Assembly: GCA_003242895.1 (NCBI GenBank)
Contig: QKMY01000059.1
Location: 1 to 64,000, forward strand
Reading direction: 5' to 3'
DNA from: Candidatus Margulisiibacteriota bacterium
GTDB lineage: Bacteria > Margulisbacteria > Riflemargulisbacteria > GWF2-39-127
Length of the DNA: 64,000 nt
Both the position numbers and the translations under genes were made by a program. This document shows positions 45,033 to 55,300 of this stretch, one piece after another. The notes under the pieces were generated by a model. The model saw nothing but the letters and a program-made list of their open reading frames with translations. It did not search any database and was not told the DNA's origin. Positions within the stretch are counted from its first letter, which is position 1; each line of letters begins with the position of its first letter.

Positions 45033-45124
45033 TTGAAATTATTTATTCTGTTTAGATATTTGCAAGGCTGGAATATCTTTATGTCCGGGTGGACTATTTA
45101 TTGTTGATATGAAGGGATTTGTTA

Positions 45125-45961
45125 ATGAAAAGATTAGCATTTCTAGGGCCATATGGCACGTTTTCTGAGGATGCCGCAAAAAAATATAACGAGCAAAACC
45201 ATTACGAACTTGTTCCTATGCCTACTATTTATGATGTTATAACCAGCGTAGATAATGGAGAAATCGAAGAGGGAATAGTTCCGATCGAGAATTCGATTGA
45301 AGGTGCAGTTAATGCTACCCTTGATGTGCTTGTCCGGTCAAAAAATATCAAAATAACCGAAGAATTCGATGTTAATATTGTTAATAATCTCATTGTGAAA
45401 CCAGGTACAGCACTGGCTGAAATAACGGACCTCTATTCTTTCTATCAGCCAATAGGCCAGTGTATGAACTATATCAGAATGAATTTGCCAAAGACCCGGA
45501 TACATGGGACGAACAGCACTGCCGAAGCTGCTGCTTTTGTATCTGATTATAATGAAAAAAATAATATCGTCGCTGCTATCGGCACACGGAATGCAGCTGC
45601 AATATATAACCTTGAAATTCTTGCCGAAAATATTAATGATTATCCTGACACGGTAACGAGATTTGTAATTATCGGACACCGGGAACAGGCTCAGTCAGGA
45701 AATGACAAAACGTCTATTGCTTTTGTAACGCATGCCGATAGACCTGGTGGACTTTATGAGATCCTTGGCGTTTTTTCGAAGAGGTCTATTAACCTCACGA
45801 AAATTGAATCTCGGCCTTCCAAGGAATCGCTTGGTCAATATATTTTCTTTTTGGATATGGAAGGTCACAAATCAGACGTAATTGTTGGAGAAGCGTTGTC
45901 TGAGGTTCAAAAGATTGTGGTCTCACTAAAAATACTTGGATCATATCCCATAAAAAAATAA
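45125..45961 (+). CDS. pheA: prephenate dehydratase
   Basis: PheA converts prephenate to phenylpyruvate in phenylalanine synthesis. The catalytic domain begins [15 protein letters not shown] and includes [14 protein letters not shown], the GTNSTAEAA segment and the catalytic Thr in [12 protein letters not shown]-terminal ACT domain ([22 protein letters not shown], then [23 protein letters not shown]) contains the ESRP motif for phenylalanine feedback inhibition. There is no chorismate mutase domain. I start at ATG 45125 with GAAGGGA seven bases away, giving 278 residues; a TTG two codons earlier is open. Confidence 0.96.
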   Translation: MKRLAFLGPYGTFSEDAAKKYNEQNHYELVPMPTIYDVITSVDNGEIEEGIVPIENSIEGAVNATLDVLVRSKNIKITEEFDVNIVNNLIVKPGTALAEITDLYSFYQPIGQCMNYIRMNLPKTRIHGTNSTAEAAAFVSDYNEKNNIVAAIGTRNAAAIYNLEILAENINDYPDTVTRFVIIGHREQAQSGNDKTSIAFVTHADRPGGLYEILGVFSKRSINLTKIESRPSKESLGQYIFFLDMEGHKSDVIVGEALSEVQKIVVSLKILGSYPIKK

Positions 45962-45972
45962 GGAGAAAACCG

Positions 45973-47229
45973 GTGCTTAATCCGAAATTGATACGAATGA
46001 ATCCAGAGCTTGTAGAAGAAGCTTTAAAGAAAAGAAACATGGGTACTGAACTCCTTGAAGAATTTCTTGCAGTAGATAGGCAGTGGCGGGACCTTGATAC
46101 TATCATTGCAGCAAAGAAATTTGAACGCAAACAGTTTTCTCCGAAAGGTAAGCCTTCTGAAGAACAACTTTTGATATTAAAAAAGCTTTCTGATGAGATC
46201 AAAGAAGAAGAAGATTTGGTAAAGGTGCTGGAGCAAAAAGTTGAGTCTATTGCGTTGCTTTTTCCGAATATTCCCGACAATTCTGTCCCGGTGGGAACGG
46301 ATGCGGCTAGTAACGTTGTTATAAAGCAGTGGGGAGAAATCCGGGAATTTGATTTTCAGCCCAGCCCGCATGATGAACTTGGGCAAAAGCTTGGCATTCT
46401 TGATTTTGAACGGGGTATAAAACTCGCACAGTCTCGTTTTACGGTATATCTAGGTGACGGAGCAAAACTTGAAAGAGCGCTCATCAACTTTATGCTTGAT
46501 ACCCACACGGCGCGTAGTTATAAAGAAGTCTTGCCTCCTTTTTTGGTGAACTCTTCAAGTATGCAGGGAACTGGACAACTACCGAAATTTGCTGATGACC
46601 TTTTTAGATGTAAGGATGACGATCTCTGGCTTATCCCTACGGCAGAAGTCCCGGTAACAAACCTTCATCGTGATGAAATCATCCCGGAGGAATCATTGCC
46701 GCTGTATTACGCCGCGTATACGCCGTGTTTTCGTCGGGAAGCCGGTTCTTACGGCAGAGATACAAAAGGGATTATTCGCCAGCATCAATTTAATAAAGTT
46801 GAGCTTGTTAAGTTTGTCCTTCCTGAGAATTCAAGTGATGAACACGAAAAACTTACCTCCGATGCTGCTCTTATTCTGGAGCTTTTAGGACTTCCTTATA
46901 GAGTAATATCTTTATGCACAGGAGATCTGGGGTTTTCTTCTGCAAAAACCTATGATCTTGAGGTTTGGTTCCCTTCACAGAATATATACAAGGAAATCTC
47001 GTCTTGCAGTAATTTCTTAGACTTCCAGGCAAGAAGAGCACTTATTCGTTATCGAAGTAATAAAACTGAAAAGGCAGAGTTGCTTCACACTTTGAACGGT
47101 TCCGGGCTTGCCGTTGGAAGAACCTTTGCGGCTATTCTGGAGAATTATCAACAAAAAGATGGAACTGTAATTATTCCGGAAGTGCTGAGACCTTATATGG
47201 GCGGAAAAAAATTATTAGGTAATATATAA
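45973..47229 (+). CDS. serS: seryl-tRNA synthetase
   Basis: SerS charges tRNA-Ser (and tRNA-Sec) with serine. The N-terminal coiled-coil arm (about 30-100) binds the tRNA. Class II motif 2 is [26 protein letters not shown], motif 3 is [19 protein letters not shown], and [16 protein letters not shown] is the serine-binding region. The 418 residues are typical. The start is GTG at 45973 with AAGGAG upstream. It lies 11 bases after pheA, so the two are probably one transcript. Confidence 0.97.
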   Translation: MLNPKLIRMNPELVEEALKKRNMGTELLEEFLAVDRQWRDLDTIIAAKKFERKQFSPKGKPSEEQLLILKKLSDEIKEEEDLVKVLEQKVESIALLFPNIPDNSVPVGTDAASNVVIKQWGEIREFDFQPSPHDELGQKLGILDFERGIKLAQSRFTVYLGDGAKLERALINFMLDTHTARSYKEVLPPFLVNSSSMQGTGQLPKFADDLFRCKDDDLWLIPTAEVPVTNLHRDEIIPEESLPLYYAAYTPCFRREAGSYGRDTKGIIRQHQFNKVELVKFVLPENSSDEHEKLTSDAALILELLGLPYRVISLCTGDLGFSSAKTYDLEVWFPSQNIYKEISSCSNFLDFQARRALIRYRSNKTEKAELLHTLNGSGLAVGRTFAAILENYQQKDGTVIIPEVLRPYMGGKKLLGNI

Positions 47230-47252
47230 ACTGGATTTTTATGCGGAAAGAT

Positions 47253-47261
47253 TGTTATAAT
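47253..47261 (+). promoter_or_regulatory. possible extended -10 promoter of the ArsR-type gene
   Basis: TG-T-TATAAT (47253-47261) is a perfect extended -10 element with no clear -35, 155 bases before the regulator gene. The leader between them holds no gene or clear structure. Confidence 0.35.
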
Positions 47262-47415
47262 AGAGTATTCATCAAGAACAAGTTCTTTCCCCGAGATCTT
47301 TATATTAATAGAGAGTAAGGAATAAAATATTTTTCTTTACGGATGCATGATGAAAAAAGTTTGCCATAACATAGAAAAATGAATAGATTTAGATGATCAA
47401 CCAGAGGAGTTATTA

Positions 47416-47694
47416 ATGGAAAAAGAATTGAAACCGTATATACATTTTCTCCGAGCGCTAGCTTCAGAAGAAAGATTGAGTATTATAAAAAGCCTGTTAG
47501 AAAAAGAAATGTGCGTTACTGAGGTAGAAAATAGTTTTTATATGGAGCAATCTACAGCCTCTCATCATCTGAACCTTTTAAAGAAAGCAGGAATTGCCTG
47601 TTCTCGAAGAAATGGCAAACAAATGATCTATAGCATCGATAAAAGCTCATTTAGGACTAAATATGAAGAGTTTTTGCAATTACTAAGTGTATAG
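47416..47694 (+). CDS. ArsR-type winged-helix transcriptional regulator
   Basis: A 92-residue DNA-binding protein of the ArsR/SmtB fold: helix block FLRALASEERLSIIKSLLEKE, then the helix-turn-helix CVTEVENSFYMEQSTASHHLNLLKKAGIACSRRNGKQMIYSI with the beta-wing at the end. The classical metal motif ELCVCDL is not present; only Cys33 and Cys62 occur, so metal sensing is uncertain. A GAGGAG site lies before the ATG. It is single and the nearest target could be itself or the small genes downstream. The next 246 bases have no gene; a TATAAT lies at 47797-47802. Confidence 0.88.
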   Translation: MEKELKPYIHFLRALASEERLSIIKSLLEKEMCVTEVENSFYMEQSTASHHLNLLKKAGIACSRRNGKQMIYSIDKSSFRTKYEEFLQLLSV

Positions 47695-47940
47695 CTATAT
47701 TATAAGTTCCTAAATATCTTATACAGGCCAGGCTCTGTAAAATATTTCTTTTAACTTCTATATAATAAGGCCTTTCTTTCAGTGTCTTGAATCCATTATA
47801 ATTACGGTTGTTAACTTCCCAATTTTCTTGTCTTACTCATGTTCTTCTCAAAACGAAATATTTCCATACAAGTTGCTTTTTATTTTATACGATTAAGAAA
47901 TAAGAGAAGTATAAGTTGAGCTAATTGAGGAGGGATTTGT

Positions 47941-48255
47941 ATGTTTCTAGAACCGCATAATTTAGATGAAGGGCGATCTGCTGAAGTCTATCCTCCCGGG
48001 GGATTCTCAAAAGAAGAGAGAACTGATGAATTAATGCAGTTTGTAGAGTCTTTCGAAGGTATATATTTGTATGCAGGGAAAGATTTTAATGTGCAAGTTT
48101 ATTACACTGTCATGCAGGCACTTAAAATCGAAGGCTTATTGCCTGAAAGAAGTAATCAAGCTGCGGATTTGATAAAAAAAGTAACGGATATGATTGTTAA
48201 TGATCAAGAGATGAGTGAATCTGCAAAGCTGGTTATTCAACGATTTGGAAAATAA
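47941..48255 (+). CDS. small protein of unknown function, first of the giant-gene locus
   Basis: I do not recognise this 104-residue product. It is mildly acidic, mostly helical after residue 25, with no signal peptide or membrane helix. The N terminus has a Pro-Gly stretch (VYPPGGFS), and the C-terminal half reads as two or three helices (ADLIKKVTDMIVNDQEMSESAKLVIQRF). A very strong GAGGAGGG ribosome binding site precedes the ATG. It heads a run of four small genes upstream of the 4319-codon gene, all in the same direction. Confidence 0.75.
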   Translation: MFLEPHNLDEGRSAEVYPPGGFSKEERTDELMQFVESFEGIYLYAGKDFNVQVYYTVMQALKIEGLLPERSNQAADLIKKVTDMIVNDQEMSESAKLVIQRFGK

Positions 48256-48307
48256 TGTGTTTAATAGTTGCAATTATATGGAATATTAATTATAGAAGGT
48301 GTTAAGG

Positions 48308-48613
48308 ATGGAGATTTTCGGTTTAGAAATTGCAAAAACTGTTCCAAAGGATAATAAGATAAAAACGACGGTCAACGCCGGCGATAAAGATGATTTTCTT
48401 TGTGAGTTCGGTAAATGTTTTAGAACTGTTAATTCTGCTGAAGTCCAGAAAACGTATATGGCAGACAGGTCTTGGTGGAAGAAGAATCAGTGTGATGTAA
48501 AAATACTTAATTTGCGAGATGAAGATGATGGTAGTTTAACTTCCCTTTATAAAGAATATCGGAAAGTATTGTTGAAATTGTATAGGATTAAGCAGGTACT
48601 GGAAGAAGGGTGA
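48308..48613 (+). CDS. small protein of unknown function
   Basis: A 101-residue product that I do not recognise. It is soluble, with charged patches, three Cys (in the FLCEFGKCFRTV region and QCDVKI) and a C-terminal amphipathic helix (SLYKEYRKVLLKLYRIKQVLEEG). ATG 48308 is chosen because AAGGTG stands seven bases before it; the frame is open from a GTG at 48299. It ends seven bases before the next gene, so the two are probably translated together. Confidence 0.75.
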   Translation: MEIFGLEIAKTVPKDNKIKTTVNAGDKDDFLCEFGKCFRTVNSAEVQKTYMADRSWWKKNQCDVKILNLRDEDDGSLTSLYKEYRKVLLKLYRIKQVLEEG

Positions 48614-48619
48614 TGTTAC

Positions 48620-48820
48620 ATGAGCCTTATTAATGTAAATAATGTACTATCAGGGTTAAGTCATTTTGGTATTGATTCAGATTTGGTGAGCCAGAATTTG
48701 GAAAGAGAAGTCACGGGTGAGACATTAAGAGCACTGGAAGATTATGTGATAGATGATATAGAAACAAAAGTTGATAGATCAGCAGTAATCTTGGATGAGA
48801 CATATCCCGGGAGTAATTGA
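48620..48820 (+). CDS. very small acidic protein of unknown function
   Basis: A 66-residue acidic protein with no known relatives that I recognise. It is predicted to be helical (NVNNVLSGLSHFGIDSDLVSQNLEREVTGETLRALEDYVIDDIETKV) and ends in a polar tail. A GAAGGG sequence lies about ten bases before the ATG. The next gene begins one base after its stop codon. Size and helical character resemble secreted subunits or chaperones of many systems, but nothing assigns it. Confidence 0.7.
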   Translation: MSLINVNNVLSGLSHFGIDSDLVSQNLEREVTGETLRALEDYVIDDIETKVDRSAVILDETYPGSN

Positions 48821-48821
48821 A

Positions 48822-49022
48822 ATGCAAACTGATAACAGTTGTTTACGGGCTATAAATGACATGGTGCAGCTTGTTGAGAATAAAGCTAGTGAAATATTTC
48901 CTGCACGCGACATGAATAATCAATTAACAACCGACATTAATTTTCAGCCGAAAAATAATAACGTAATTGGCGAATCAATAAATAATTATCTTGGTAATGG
49001 AAAATATAATACACTGGTTTAA
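48822..49022 (+). CDS. very small Asn-rich protein of unknown function
   Basis: A 66-residue product. ATG 48822 is chosen with GGGAG eight bases upstream; the open frame extends to 48795. The first half is helical (CLRAINDMVQLVENKASEIF); the second half is rich in Asn and polar (DINFQPKNNNVIGESINNYLGNGKYNTLV) and likely flexible. No homology is recognised. It is the last of the four small genes; a large inverted repeat lies downstream. Confidence 0.68.
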   Translation: MQTDNSCLRAINDMVQLVENKASEIFPARDMNNQLTTDINFQPKNNNVIGESINNYLGNGKYNTLV

Positions 49023-49063
49023 AAATATGTATATTATCAGTCTTATGTGAAAAAGCATCTTTT

Positions 49064-49146
49064 AATCCGGATAATTCTTTTGAGTTTTCAATGAGCAAGA
49101 CTTTTGCCTAGTGGAAATTCGAAAATAATTATCCGGGTTTTATGTT
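49064..49146 (+). terminator. long inverted repeat with T-rich tail between the small genes and the giant gene
   Basis: AATCCGGATAATT (49064-49076) pairs with AATTATCCGGGTT (49127-49139), 12 of 13 bases matching plus one G-T pair, and the pairing continues imperfectly inward for a further dozen bases. A T-rich stretch (TTTATGTTTTTTT) follows. It probably terminates the small-gene transcript. The intergenic stretch 49023-49348 otherwise contains only the promoter below. Confidence 0.6.
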
Positions 49147-49290
49147 TTTTTACGAACTTTTGGCAGCTAAAAAGATTAATAATGCATTTTTTTTCCTGTA
49201 ATTGGTTTCTGTAAAATCTACAGTTTTGCAAAAAGATATAATGGAGAATTTCGGTACAAGCGGAAGATAGTAATATTACGATAAAATTAT

Positions 49291-49299
49291 TGGTATAAT
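49291..49299 (+). promoter_or_regulatory. extended -10 promoter of the giant gene
   Basis: TG-G-TATAAT at 49291-49299 is a perfect extended -10 element. The -35 is poor. Transcription would begin about 43 bases before the start codon, after the inverted repeat, so the giant gene would be separately transcribed. Confidence 0.5.
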
Positions 49300-49348
49300 A
49301 GATTTAATATAAGCATAATATTTTATATAAAAGGGCCAGAATAATTTT

Positions 49349-52300
49349 ATGACTTCGATACAGCCGTCTCAAGAAAAAAATAAAGCTGATAATCCTCAGG
49401 ATGACATTAATCTTGCTGCACAAGCTCAATCGGCAATGTACGCTCAAGCTGAAATCCAAGCCGAAGACGATCTTGGCGGTTCAGAGAGGCATATCGATGG
49501 CGCTGTAATCAGTAGCAGCGGTTCTGATTTTTCGAAAGATAGGAAAGAAAAGGGAACGGTCATCGAGTCAGAGTCAGGGAGCTATATTTTAAATCAAGGG
49601 ACAAATGAGCCGGGGATGACGGTTCTTGATTATCGTGATGCAGTATCTATAGGACAGGCACTTCCCTTGATTTTTTCGGATTCGGTTATAACTGTATACG
49701 AAGTGGAAGATCCCCAACAGTATATCGACCCTGCTGATCCCAAAGTTCAACAATTGCTTGAGGAGTTCATAAATCAGAAGATTATTACTGAAAACATGGA
49801 TAGCAAGCAAATAATAAGTCGAGTGGCAAAATATTTAGCAGATAATTTCAAAATAATTACGGATTCAACGAATCCATATTTGACCAAGGTAGGGAAAATT
49901 ATTGATTCAAGGACTGGAACCCCTGATGAACTCAATGTCCTTTTTGCTTCGCTTTCTAAGCGGGCATTGGTTTCCCTGGGTAAAAACGAAACTATTATAG
50001 ATAGCGTTCGTTGCATAGGAGGCGAGGATCGACATGGAGTTAAAAAGTTTTTTGCCCAATTTATAGATGAGCAGGGCCGAAAACTCCTTGTTGATTTTAA
50101 TAGCAAACCAGTAGTCCAAGACATGCCATCAGATTATATCGATAAAATAGATTTTATTATGAATAGTGGCGAATTCACTGTTCTTGACCCGTGTTATTCG
50201 ATTGATAGGGCTGATATGTATCAAAGTAATTTTTTTAATCAGTTATATAGACAGAACGTTGCTAAGCTTGAAAAGGGGGCACAGTATCTAAAGGATTCGG
50301 CGAGTTCACATGAAATCATTCAACTGCTGGGAAAAGTTTTTAATCTGCCCGAGGGTTTAAGCGATTCGGAAATTGCTGAAAGAATAAATAAATTGGGACT
50401 TAGCGATGTGGAAATCGCACAAAAGATCAATAATTTTGTAAATAATAATATTACCTATAAAGATGAAGGTATCGATTCCTGGGAATCTCCTAAAAACCTG
50501 GCACAGAGCCTTCTTGCTGGCAAAACCCCACAGGGGGATTGCGAAGAATATGCGATGCTTAAGGCTTCCCTTATGCAGGCGGCAGGGCTTAAGGATGTTA
50601 ATGTTGCTATCGTGAGGAACGGTACACATGCTAATGCTGTTTTCCAAACGAGTGAAGGCAAAGCTTATGTGCTTGAGATGAGCGAAGCGAATTCGAAGCT
50701 GGTTGATATGACCTGTGAAGAGTACCTTTCTGAAGAACATTGCGTCGGATATTTTAATGATCAAACAATTGTCCTTAATAAAGCCAATACAATTATTTCG
50801 ACAGCTACTAACACAACTGTACCCGGGACAGGAACTGATGGTACTGTAACCCCTGGTAGCGGAAGTGACGTGGATGTATCTGCTAATCTGAATAAGTCTA
50901 TGGATAGCTTATCTTCGTATTTGGATCGAGTTGATGGGATAGGGATTGATTCGAATGTGTCTGAAGATTTTAAGAGTATCATGGATAACTTTACCAAAGA
51001 AACAGGGATGCAGGTGCAGATTGACCAAAAAACTCTAGAAGATATCGCAAAGAATAAAAATTTAGGAAATATACCTACCAGTGAGCTTAAAAAAGCACTC
51101 GACTCAATGAAAAGTTTTTATTCTACTTTCAATTCGAAAGAGGGTAAAGCCTTAGCGAAAGAAGTTGCCGGTAAAATAAATAGCAGTGATATTGCGAAGG
51201 ATTTGCTTGAAGCAGTCCAAAATAATCCGGAGCTGAAGGATGTTTTTAATCAAAAAGATATCGATGAATTAACGTCGATATCTAAAAATGGCGGAGATTT
51301 CCTTAATAGTGAAGCGGGGAGAAAAGTAGCAAATATACTGGCTAAAGGCGGTCCCGGTGTCGCTGCGTTGGCTGGCAAGGCAAGAGCTGCCGCTGATGCG
51401 GTTATAACTCCAGAGGTTGTGAAGGCATTCAGAGGCATATTCAGTAAATATGCAACTGGGGGGAGAAGTTTTCAGTCTGTTAATGTCGGGCACCATAAAT
51501 CAATAACTGAACTGAGAACAAGAGAGGATTGGGTCTATGATAATAATCTGGATTTTTCTGGCTGCCATGATTTGTTTGATGCCCATAATTGTGTAATAAA
51601 TGCAATAAGTGATAAGCTTAGCCGGTTTGATATTAAAGCATTTGTTTATGAGGACGTTATACAGACGCCAATGGGGCTCATAAAAATTAAACGGTTTGAT
51701 GATGAGAAACGTGATAAGTTCCTTAAATATTTAGCGAACCTTAAAATGCTGCTAGAGATAATCGCAATGCTCCAAGAAGCGCAGGATAATATTTCGCGTT
51801 TGCGGGATGAGACTTTTTCTGGAATTAGAACAAAAAAAGAGGACAAACCTGGAAAGAATCTGGCAGCTCCGGATATGGAAAAAGCTACTGATTTTTTTGA
51901 ACTTGTAAAAAAAGCTCTTGATAGCACATTTCGTGAAGCTAATTCATTTAACCAAGCCCAGATGCAAGAAGTTATGGCTAAGATCGGTGAAGGGGATACC
52001 AGCTTCGAAGCCCAGATGAGAGGCATGATTACCGGAGTTGATGATGTTTCTGCATGTCTGAAAGCAAAAGACATAACTTTCCGTCAATTCTCAACATTGA
52101 ACGCCCAGCAGTTAAAAGATTATAAGAACGATATTTTAAGCGATAGTATTTCTGATGTGAAAGAAAATCTCAAAGAAATCAATCGGAGTGGCGGCGATTC
52201 AAAGCAGTTAATGGATTTAATCTCAAATAAAGTGAAGTCTTTTGACGCAAAGCAGGACGAGATAGTCAACGAGTTTTGCAAAACTGATTTTTATAAAGAA

Positions 52301-55300
52301 ACTCCTAATGGTTATTTGGACTTGGATTATGCAAGGATTTATGAACTAAAGGATAAAATTAGGGAACTTCAAGATATTCAACGGCTTTTGATAATGGTGC
52401 AGGAAGCCATTATAAACATCCAAAATATGTATTCAAATACTATGTCAGGTGTAGAGCTAGATGCCGTTGATATCAGTGGGGTCTCTAGGGCTGCCTTTGA
52501 GAAAGGCAATTTAAAGCTTGGCAAAATAATGCAGATGGAAATGTACCTTAAACAAATTGTTAACTTGCATAATTCTGCTAATAAAATAAGGAAGGCAGCT
52601 GAAAAAATTGATGCAGCTCAGGAAGGAAAATTTAAGGCGTTCATTTCTTCTTATATCGCTGCTAATAGCTATACTTCCGATGACGAAAAAGCTCGGCAAG
52701 CGGCTACAGTTTTTTCTTTAGCTTCAGCGTCTTATACACACAGTGCGGCGGAGGCTGCTTATTCTATCAACGAGACTTACGATGTTTCAACTGTATTTGA
52801 TGAAAAAAGAATTATGGCACAAATTTCGAAAATAGCCACGCAGATGGAACAGCCGATGGAAAAAGAAGAAGAAGAGGAAGCTTCCGGGTTAAACAGGATT
52901 AAATCTTTAGAGAAAAAGCAGTATGCAATTTTGAATCAAATTGATTCACAGTCATTTGTAATGAAAGATGGAAATGGCTATGTTGTGGACTCTATGAAAC
53001 TGGGAAAATTAAATAAACAGCTTGATAATATCCAGCAACGGATGCGTTTAATAATGGAGTTAATGCTGGTTATAAACAATTTGCAGAATAACTACGTATC
53101 GACAATGACAGGTGTCTATGGTGGCTCAACAACCGGATATTCAATGATGAGCAGTCTGCTGGAGTCTAAAATAAGTCAAGTAAATGCACTTTTTTCTTTA
53201 TTAACTTCAGAACTAAAGGAAATTGCTGAGAAAAAAACCATGGTACATCTCAGGCAGAAAGAGATGTCTGATGCACAACGTGTTTTTGCTACGGGGATAA
53301 CAACATCATTAATCGCTATTTCAAATCCTGTCTATGGGTCTATTTTTGGGTTCATGGCTAATGCGATGAATACTATGAGAGCTTACAGCGATGCTTTATC
53401 CGGTGGAATGCATAGTACCGTTAAGTTTTCAAACGCGAATGAAGAAGAAAAAGCACGAATTGAAGCTGAGAAGGCATCCAATTCAATTGATCAAGAAGAA
53501 GACAAACTGCTCGATAGTGTTTATTCTACGGGGATTATTCCGGCTGGCGATGGGAAGTTTGCCGTGAATTATGATTACCTGGCGAAAGTAGCTGATAAAA
53601 TTGCGCAACTGCAAGTCAGGCGCATGATAGTTGCAATGCTGCGGATGTTTATTATGAATATGCAAAATTTGAAAAACCAGACACTTGGGGGGCCGGTGCT
53701 ATATACTCCAAGTACCTCAATGATGGTGAGGGCACACGGCTCTACTACTACGAAGGTGATGAACCTTATTGTTCAGCAGTTACAAGATGAGGTTACGGTG
53801 AAAAATGCGAAGGTAAGTGCCGGCAGACAAGTTGAGATTGCTAAAAAGAAGCTTTCGACCTCAATGAGCTTTGGGCTGGCAGGGTTAGCAACCTCGGGAA
53901 CTACGGGCTTTTTTCTCGGAACAATGGTTGGGGACCTCGTTTTTTCTCTGGGGAACGTTGCTCAGGCTGCGTCTCATACGGGGATGGATTTCGGTCAATT
54001 AAATGGTGCTGCTACGAAAAGGGAGCAAGAAAAAGAAGAAGAAATTCGTATCGAGAAAGAAAGCGTCGAGAAAAAGGGAGAAGTCCGGCAAGCTGATAGC
54101 AGGGCCGAGGCAAAGAAAATTGATAGAGTATTGTCCTCCTTCTCGTCAAGGGAATCGTCAATTCTTTCGGGAATCAATTCGGATCTGATTGTCGATATAG
54201 GCCATGGAAGATGGGGCGTAAGTGGGGAAAACCTTCAAACAGTCATGTATAAGTTAAGCCAGATAGCACAAGCCAGGACCATGCTTTTTAAAATATTAGA
54301 AAAAATGATGAAGATTTCTGAACAGAAGAATAAGAATCTCACTGGATTTGATTTGAGAGGGATTTCCCTTGAATCAGCTGATGAGATACTCAATGAAGCA
54401 AGCCAGCAGGCAGCTTATTATCTTTATGAAAAACTCGATGCCATATGTACTCGACAACATGAAATTTTAGCAGCAAGGCAGCAGTATTCGCAGGCAATGA
54501 TGAATTTCTTTATCAAAATATCTCAAACAGTTATAAGTAGTCTCCTGGCGACAAAGAGTGAAGAACGAGAGGCAAAGGCAGCGGATAAGAAATCGGAAGA
54601 AGAACTGAAATTAACTGAGCAACTTATAAAATTAAAGCTTTTAGAAAAATTTACTGCTTATTTTGCAGAGCAACAGGCAAAAGCAGGAGAAAAGCCTAAA
54701 TATAAACCTCTGGAGAATGCGATTCCAATTAAAGCTAAGTCTAGCAGTTCCGCTGGAAAAAATATTTATTCAAAATTGTATGACATTATTGAATCGTTAG
54801 AGGTTGAACTGTATATGGACGAAATTCGCAAGAGCCGTGCTGAAACGAAAATAAAGATCGATCAGATCAAAAGAGAAGTGGCACTTAAGTTGCAAACGGC
54901 ACTCTGGGAGACTGTAACGGATTTCGGGCTATTAAAAGATGTCTACGAATTGAACAAAGATAGAAAGGCTTCTAGTGAAACAGTTCCTGGAGAGTCCGCC
55001 AGTAAATCGGATGCCGGTACAAGTGTTCCTAGCGGAGTAAATGGTCAAACCGGATCAACTGCTGCTAAGCCGGATTCCGCACAGACTGATAAGCCAGCCG
55101 GGGAAGCTGGTCCTGTTATTGCTCCTGCAGCTACAGGTTCTTCTGGAAATGCTACTGTTCCATCTTCTGCTACCTCGGCAAGGAGCCGTTCGGAGGCTAT
55201 CTGGTATGGGATGAAAATCAACGCAGAAGGTCAGGGTTTGCTAAAGAGCCGGAATGATAATCTAAAACAGATTCTTACGGCTCTCATTTCGGCCTCAGAG

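Noticed and set aside
47941-49022. Type III secretion needle or chaperone genes as identity of the small genes
   Set aside because: Sizes fit, but no sequence signature of needle, translocator or chaperone families is seen, and no export-gate gene lies in the window.
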